Positions 6,279 to 9,291 of a stretch of DNA of 9,291 bases are shown piece after piece. A program made the position numbers and the translations under genes. Source of the stretch: an uncultured bacterium (GTDB lineage: Bacteria > Gemmatimonadota > Gemmatimonadetes > Palauibacterales > KS3-K002). The notes beneath the pieces are model-generated. The model ran no database searches, had not been told where the DNA came from, and saw only the letters and a list, made by a program, of their open reading frames with translations. Position 1 is the first letter of the stretch; each line of letters starts with the position of its first letter. The stretch spans positions 1 to 9,291 of the forward strand of contig CANPVY010000292.1 of the NCBI GenBank assembly GCA_947581845.1, read 5' to 3'.

Positions 6279-6352
6279 CGGGGCTGACGGGACTCGAACC
6301 CGCGACCTCCGGTGTGACAGACCGGCACTCTAACCGACTGAGCTACAGCCCC
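6279..6352 (-). tRNA. tRNA-Asp (anticodon GTC)
   Basis: A 74-base cloverleaf folds with acceptor GGGGCTG/CAGCCCC, D stem GCTC/GAGT, anticodon stem CCGGT/ACCGG with loop CTGTCAC, and T stem GCGGG/CCCGT with loop TTCGAGT. The anticodon is GTC (aspartate). The discriminator is G, the known aspartate identity base. The 3' CCA is not encoded. No clear terminator separates it from the ATPase gene downstream, so read-through into the operon is possible. Confidence 0.97.
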
Positions 6353-6461
6353 ACAGACCCGGCGGCGCGGGCGTCCTGCTTGGCCCGCCCCGCCACCCAA
6401 TCCTCGCTTGACATTTCCAATCAAATGACGCGGCACAAAGTTAGCGAGCGCCAGAAGTCGG

Positions 6462-6812
6462 TCAAGGCTCGCCCTCCAGCGTGTCCTCGGCCTCGCCCGC
6501 CGCCCGGGCGACCTGCCAGGCCTGCTCCGCCCAGAGGGTCAGCGCCTCGTCGTCCTCGAGGATGTCCGCCGGCACCTCGTAGTAGCTCCAGAGCGTCTGC
6601 TTCTCGTTCGGCTGGAATGGCGCCATCCCCAGCTGGACGTAACCCTGGCGCGTCGCCTCGTCGGTCTTGAAGTAGAGGCGACCGCCATGGACGACGCCGA
6701 AGAAGACTCCGGCGTGATACAGTCCATGGCCCCCGAACATGGCCCGGGCCTCGACACGGCCCAGTCCGCGCAGCTGGTCGAGGACGTAGTCCTTGAACGA
6801 ATCGTCCGCCAT
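6462..6812 (-). CDS. TfoX/Sxy N-terminal-domain protein
   Basis: The 116-residue protein is a single TfoX N-terminal domain. It opens with a helix (SFKDYVLDQLRGLG, 5-18), then the hallmark ARAMFGGHGLYHAGVFFGVV (22-41), LYFKTDEATR (46-55), and the WSYYEVP strand (75-81). A C-terminal helix (about 84-105) precedes an acidic tail. The TfoX C-terminal domain of Sxy regulators is absent, as in the many short family members of unknown role. In gamma-proteobacteria Sxy/TfoX activates competence genes; that role cannot be assumed here. GGAG at 6822-6819 is six bases before ATG 6812 and only three before the adjacent ATG 6815, so 6812 is preferred. The gene follows the exonuclease gene by 65 bases on the same strand and is probably cotranscribed with it. 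Confidence 0.87.
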   Translation of the reverse strand: MADDSFKDYVLDQLRGLGRVEARAMFGGHGLYHAGVFFGVVHGGRLYFKTDEATRQGYVQLGMAPFQPNEKQTLWSYYEVPADILEDDEALTLWAEQAWQVARAAGEAEDTLEGEP

Positions 6813-6877
6813 CATCGACTCCCCTGGTCCTGCGGTATCTTGCCTTGCCGAGCCAGCAGACGCGCACCTCTTCGCGT

Positions 6878-7753
6878 TCAGCACGCCGCAGCCAGCTCCC
6901 CAGCCTGCGCCACCAACTCGGGCGCGTCGAGCCCTCCGCACAACTCCGGGAACTCCGCGCCGCAGCCGGACCACCTGAGCTCGTCCACGTCGCTGCTCAC
7001 GGGCGCCGCACGCACGAGCGTCGCCAGCCGGCGGAACAGCAGCGCCAGATCGTGTTCGGCGGTCAGCGTCGCCGCCAGCCTGGCGGCGCCCCGCACCTTG
7101 ACCGCCCAGTCGCAAGCTGCCGCCGGGATTCCCTCGATATGGCCATAGTGAGCGAGTACGGTGGCGGCCGACTTCGCGCCCCAGCCAGGCAGCCCGCGGT
7201 AGCCGTCGGCCGGATCACCGACCAGGGCCAGGTAGTCGGGGATGGACACGGGTGGCACGCCATACTTCCGCCTCACCGCCGACTCGTCCTGTATCAGATC
7301 TCTGCGACGGTCCAGCTGGACCACCTGGTCGCCGACGACGCACTGGGCGAGGTCCTTGTCGGGTGTACAGATGAGCACCTGATCGACACGAGGGTCAGCC
7401 GCCGCCATGGCCGCGCCGGCCGCGAGCGCGTCGTCGGCCTCGTGCTCGACCATCGCCCAAACGGTGACGCCCATGGCGTGCAGCGCATCCTCGATCAGCC
7501 CGAACTGGGAGAGAAGCTCGGGCTCGATGCCCGAGCTGTCCTTGTAGTCCGGCCAGAGGTCGTTACGGAACGATTCGACCACGTGATCAGTCGCGACGGC
7601 GACGTGGGTGGCGCCAAGCTGGAGCAGGGAGAGCACGGATCGCAAGACGCCGCGCGTCGCCGCCACCTCCTGCCCTGCATCGTTCAGATGTGCGGGCAGC
7701 GCGTAATAGTGACGAAACAGCTCATAGGTCCCGTCGATGAGATGGACTTTCAC
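6878..7753 (-). CDS. Stand-alone 5'-3' exonuclease (PolI N-domain / FEN family)
   Basis: This 291-residue protein is related to the 5' nuclease domain of DNA polymerase I but has no polymerase domain. All the acidic metal ligands expected for the family are present: Asp7 (LIDGTYELFR), Asp56, Glu105/Asp107/Asp108 (EHEADDALA) and Asp132/Asp134 (CTPDKDLAQ). The FRNDLWPDYK stretch (62-71) supplies the conserved substrate-binding Arg and Lys. The H3TH DNA-binding motif spans about 173-200, with GDPADG (Asp180, Asp183) and GLPGWGAKSA. The expected reaction is metal-dependent 5'-flap or 5'-end cleavage of DNA in the cytoplasm. Length is usual for the stand-alone group. The start is GTG 7753, the only start codon after an in-frame stop. 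AAGGAG at 7773-7768 is 14 bases upstream, farther than ideal. Confidence 0.92.
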   Translation of the reverse strand: MKVHLIDGTYELFRHYYALPAHLNDAGQEVAATRGVLRSVLSLLQLGATHVAVATDHVVESFRNDLWPDYKDSSGIEPELLSQFGLIEDALHAMGVTVWAMVEHEADDALAAGAAMAAADPRVDQVLICTPDKDLAQCVVGDQVVQLDRRRDLIQDESAVRRKYGVPPVSIPDYLALVGDPADGYRGLPGWGAKSAATVLAHYGHIEGIPAAACDWAVKVRGAARLAATLTAEHDLALLFRRLATLVRAAPVSSDVDELRWSGCGAEFPELCGGLDAPELVAQAGELAAAC

Positions 7754-7773
7754 CCGAGGGCGTGCCTCTCCTT

Positions 7774-7779
7774 ATTATA
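7774..7779 (-). promoter_or_regulatory. Possible -10 box TATAAT for the exonuclease gene
   Basis: A perfect TATAAT lies at 7779-7774 on the minus strand, immediately before the AAGGAG at 7773-7768. No good -35 hexamer is found 16-19 bases upstream. If used, the transcript would start near 7767 and carry only about 14 leader bases, leaving AAGGAG out of the message. The AT-rich spot could equally be chance. Confidence 0.3.
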
Positions 7780-7863
7780 TAGACAACTGCGGCCACAGCC
7801 TCTTCGTTGAGGCGAGCCGGACAGGCCGGTTCAAGATGGCCCAACGACCAAGCTAAGCGATAG

Positions 7864-8589
7864 ATGCGCGGCGGCATATCTGCCGAACCAGCGAACCGGA
7901 ACCAGGCTTCACGCCTGATCCTGGGAAGCGGTCTGAGGATCAGCAGCTTCGCCGTCATCATGTTAGCGATCCTGTTGATCTCTTCGGGCCGTCCCGACTG
8001 GGTCATGGCCTGGGTCTACGTCGGCGTGTTCGCGGCACTCTCGGCGACAGGCTCGACCGTGCTCGTGCTCACGCATCCCGAGTTGATGGCCGAACGCACC
8101 CAGATCAAGGAGGACGCGAAAGACTGGGACAAGGTGCTCGCCCCGCTGGTCACCGTCTATATACCCGTGGGTGTCTGGATCGTGGCGGGTCTGGACACGC
8201 GCGGCGGATGGTCCGCCCGGGTTCCGCCAGAGCTTCAGTGGGCGACGCTAGGAGTCGCGGTCGCCGGATCCCTGTTCGCGATCTGGGCAATGCGCTCGAA
8301 CAAGTTCTTCTCGCTCATCTTTCGCATTCAGAGGGAACGAGGCCACAGCGTGGTGACCAGCGGCCCGTACCACTACGTGCGCCATCCGGCGTATGCGGGC
8401 GGGATCGTATTCAACCTCGCGACACCGCTCATCCTCGGCTCGCTTTGGGCCTTCATCCCCGCGGCCGTTCATCTCTCTCTTTTCGTCCTGCGTACGGCGC
8501 TCGAAGACAGGACCCTGCAAAGAGAGCTCGAGGGATATCCGGATTACACACAGCGCGTGCGCTATCGTGTGCTTCCCGGGATCTGGTGA
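7864..8589 (+). CDS. Isoprenylcysteine carboxyl methyltransferase-like membrane protein
   Basis: The 241-residue protein belongs to the ICMT/PEMT-like membrane methyltransferase superfamily. Membrane helices lie near 25-41, 47-70, 93-110, 126-143 and 180-209. The C-terminal half carries the S-adenosylmethionine-binding signature SGPYHYVRHPAYAGG (166-180). It also has the conserved EDRTLQREL (214-222), then GYPDYTQRVRYRVLPGIW (224-241). PELMAERTQIKEDAKDWDK (72-90) is the cytoplasmic segment typical of the bacterial group. These proteins probably methylate a lipid-like or small hydrophobic substrate; bacteria lack prenylated CAAX proteins, so the substrate is unknown. Length is normal. The start at 7864 has no visible Shine-Dalgarno, so a leaderless or weakly initiated message is possible. 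The gene diverges from the exonuclease gene and ends nine bases from the stop of the convergent SH3 gene. Confidence 0.9.
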   Translation: MRGGISAEPANRNQASRLILGSGLRISSFAVIMLAILLISSGRPDWVMAWVYVGVFAALSATGSTVLVLTHPELMAERTQIKEDAKDWDKVLAPLVTVYIPVGVWIVAGLDTRGGWSARVPPELQWATLGVAVAGSLFAIWAMRSNKFFSLIFRIQRERGHSVVTSGPYHYVRHPAYAGGIVFNLATPLILGSLWAFIPAAVHLSLFVLRTALEDRTLQRELEGYPDYTQRVRYRVLPGIW

Positions 8590-8598
8590 CGGGACGCC

Positions 8599-9291
8599 TC
8601 AGTGGGATGCGGCGCAGTAGACGCTGCCGCCCGCCGCCAGCCCTGCCACCATGACCTGCTGCCCGGCCTGGGCGTCAGCGACTTCGAGGTATACGCCGGC
8701 GGAATAGGCCGCGAAGACGGAACCGGGAACCTCCGCCATCATCGCCTCGACGAAACTGGCGATACCGCGCATGGCGTTGCAGACGGCAACGGCCGGGTCG
8801 CCTTCAGCGAACGGGGTGTAGAACTCGATGCTCAGCAGCTCACCGTCGAACTCGACCCGATGGCCGCTGAAGAGGGCGCCATAGCTGTCCAGGCTGAGGT
8901 CGCTGAGCTCGCTCCTGTAATACGAGCGCGTTGCCCGTTCGATCTCGTCGAGCACGATCCGCGGGTAGACGACCGGCAAGCTGAGATATTCGGCGGATGC
9001 GAAGCCTATCGGCCCGCCTTCGTCCCGGACCCGATACCAGCCAGGACGGAAACCATCGACGGAGATTCGCTGGCCGCGGTTCAACTGAGCGACCACTTGG
9101 CAGCGCTGGGAGGGACAGGATCGCACGTTGAGTGTCCCGGCCGTGACCACCATTGAGCCGATGCCCACAGGCCCCAGGTGCTCCAGGGAGACGCGGCCGG
9201 CACGCCGCCCGCCCTCGTAGTACGCGACCCACCGCTCCTCGGCGATATTGGCGAGGTCCACGCGCACCGTGTCAGCGACGGCGAAGCGCCC
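8599..9291 (-). CDS. SH3-domain protein with an uncharacterised C-terminal domain (N-terminus cut)
   Basis: The frame is open from the right window edge to the TGA at 8601-8599, giving 230 visible residues, and the true start lies outside. Visible residues 1-39 look like the end of one bacterial SH3 domain (WVAYYEGG...GRVSLEHL). Residues 46-105 are a second, clearer SH3 domain: GTLNVRSCPSQRCQVVAQLNRG, then GWYRVRDEGGPIGFASAEYL. The cysteines of NVRSCPSQRC could form a disulphide, fitting an exported protein. Residues 106-230 form a domain I do not recognise, with an aromatic-rich centre (EFYTPF), two more cysteines and a glycine/alanine-rich end (AGLAAGGSVYCAAS). SH3 domains of this type usually bind cell-wall peptides or act in extracytoplasmic proteins. 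A GTG at 9267 is an internal codon that could be miscalled as the start. Confidence 0.8.
   Translation of the reverse strand, partial: GRFAVADTVRVDLANIAEERWVAYYEGGRRAGRVSLEHLGPVGIGSMVVTAGTLNVRSCPSQRCQVVAQLNRGQRISVDGFRPGWYRVRDEGGPIGFASAEYLSLPVVYPRIVLDEIERATRSYYRSELSDLSLDSYGALFSGHRVEFDGELLSIEFYTPFAEGDPAVAVCNAMRGIASFVEAMMAEVPGSVFAAYSAGVYLEVADAQAGQQVMVAGLAAGGSVYCAASH

Noticed and set aside
6408..6427. TTGACA promoter-like hexamer and CATTT/AAATG stem after the TfoX gene
   Set aside because: There is no -10 at proper spacing on the plus strand and no gene to serve. The stem is five AT-rich pairs without a T-tract.
6197..6436. Minus-strand frame containing GRGFESRQP
   Set aside because: It is the sense-strand translation of tRNA-Asp, another classic false protein.
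6254..6670. Plus-strand frame containing TGLEPATSGVTDRHSN
   Set aside because: This is the well-known spurious peptide produced by translating across a tRNA gene on the opposite strand, here tRNA-Asp.
6462..7115. 217-codon version of the TfoX-domain gene starting at 7115
   Set aside because: The first 100 codons overlap the exonuclease gene out of frame and are Arg/Gly/Ala-rich. The family homology and Shine-Dalgarno place the start at 6812.

Overview
The window looks like ordinary chromosomal DNA from a GC-rich, uncultured-type bacterium. The best guess is Gemmatimonadota or a relative. This rests on two secreted glycine-zipper proteins whose signal peptides end in LLAQ followed by a PGDRVR box, and on a GldA/GldFG/DUF4340 transporter operon in a GC-rich background. 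The placement is an inference from protein style, as there is no rRNA or marker gene. There is no CRISPR array, transposase, integrase, phage gene or recognisable defence system.

Left arm (1-1700, lower GC): a minus-strand gene may begin at the left edge and run out of the window. Next comes a plus-strand pair of paralogous secreted or membrane proteins (169-798 and 816-1370), each with its own strong Shine-Dalgarno, and then a 61-residue DUF1059-type small metal-binding protein (1500-1685).

A minus-strand tRNA pair follows, tRNA-Val(GAC) then tRNA-Ala(CGC), at 1713-1881. A terminator-like hairpin (1891-1917) separates the pair from the end of the main operon.

Central operon (6200 to 1960, minus strand): an ABC ATPase of GldA type, a 786-residue fusion of a GldF-type permease with a GldG-type periplasmic protein, and a membrane-anchored DUF4340 protein. 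The genes are tightly coupled: the fusion's Shine-Dalgarno overlaps the ATPase stop codon, and the fusion and the DUF4340 gene share an ATGA. Together they probably form one inner-membrane ABC complex with a large periplasmic part. The substrate is unknown, and nothing else for gliding is present. A tRNA-Asp(GTC) gene lies just upstream on the same strand.

Right arm (6462-9291): a minus-strand pair encodes a stand-alone 5'-3' exonuclease (PolI N-domain/FEN type) and a TfoX N-terminal-domain protein. A plus-strand isoprenylcysteine-carboxyl-methyltransferase-like membrane protein diverges from the exonuclease. It converges, with a 9-base gap, on a minus-strand SH3-domain protein cut by the right edge. 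Most of this is recognisable housekeeping or accessory content. The less understood parts are the paralogue pair, the GldF-GldG fusion and the C-terminal domain of the SH3 protein.
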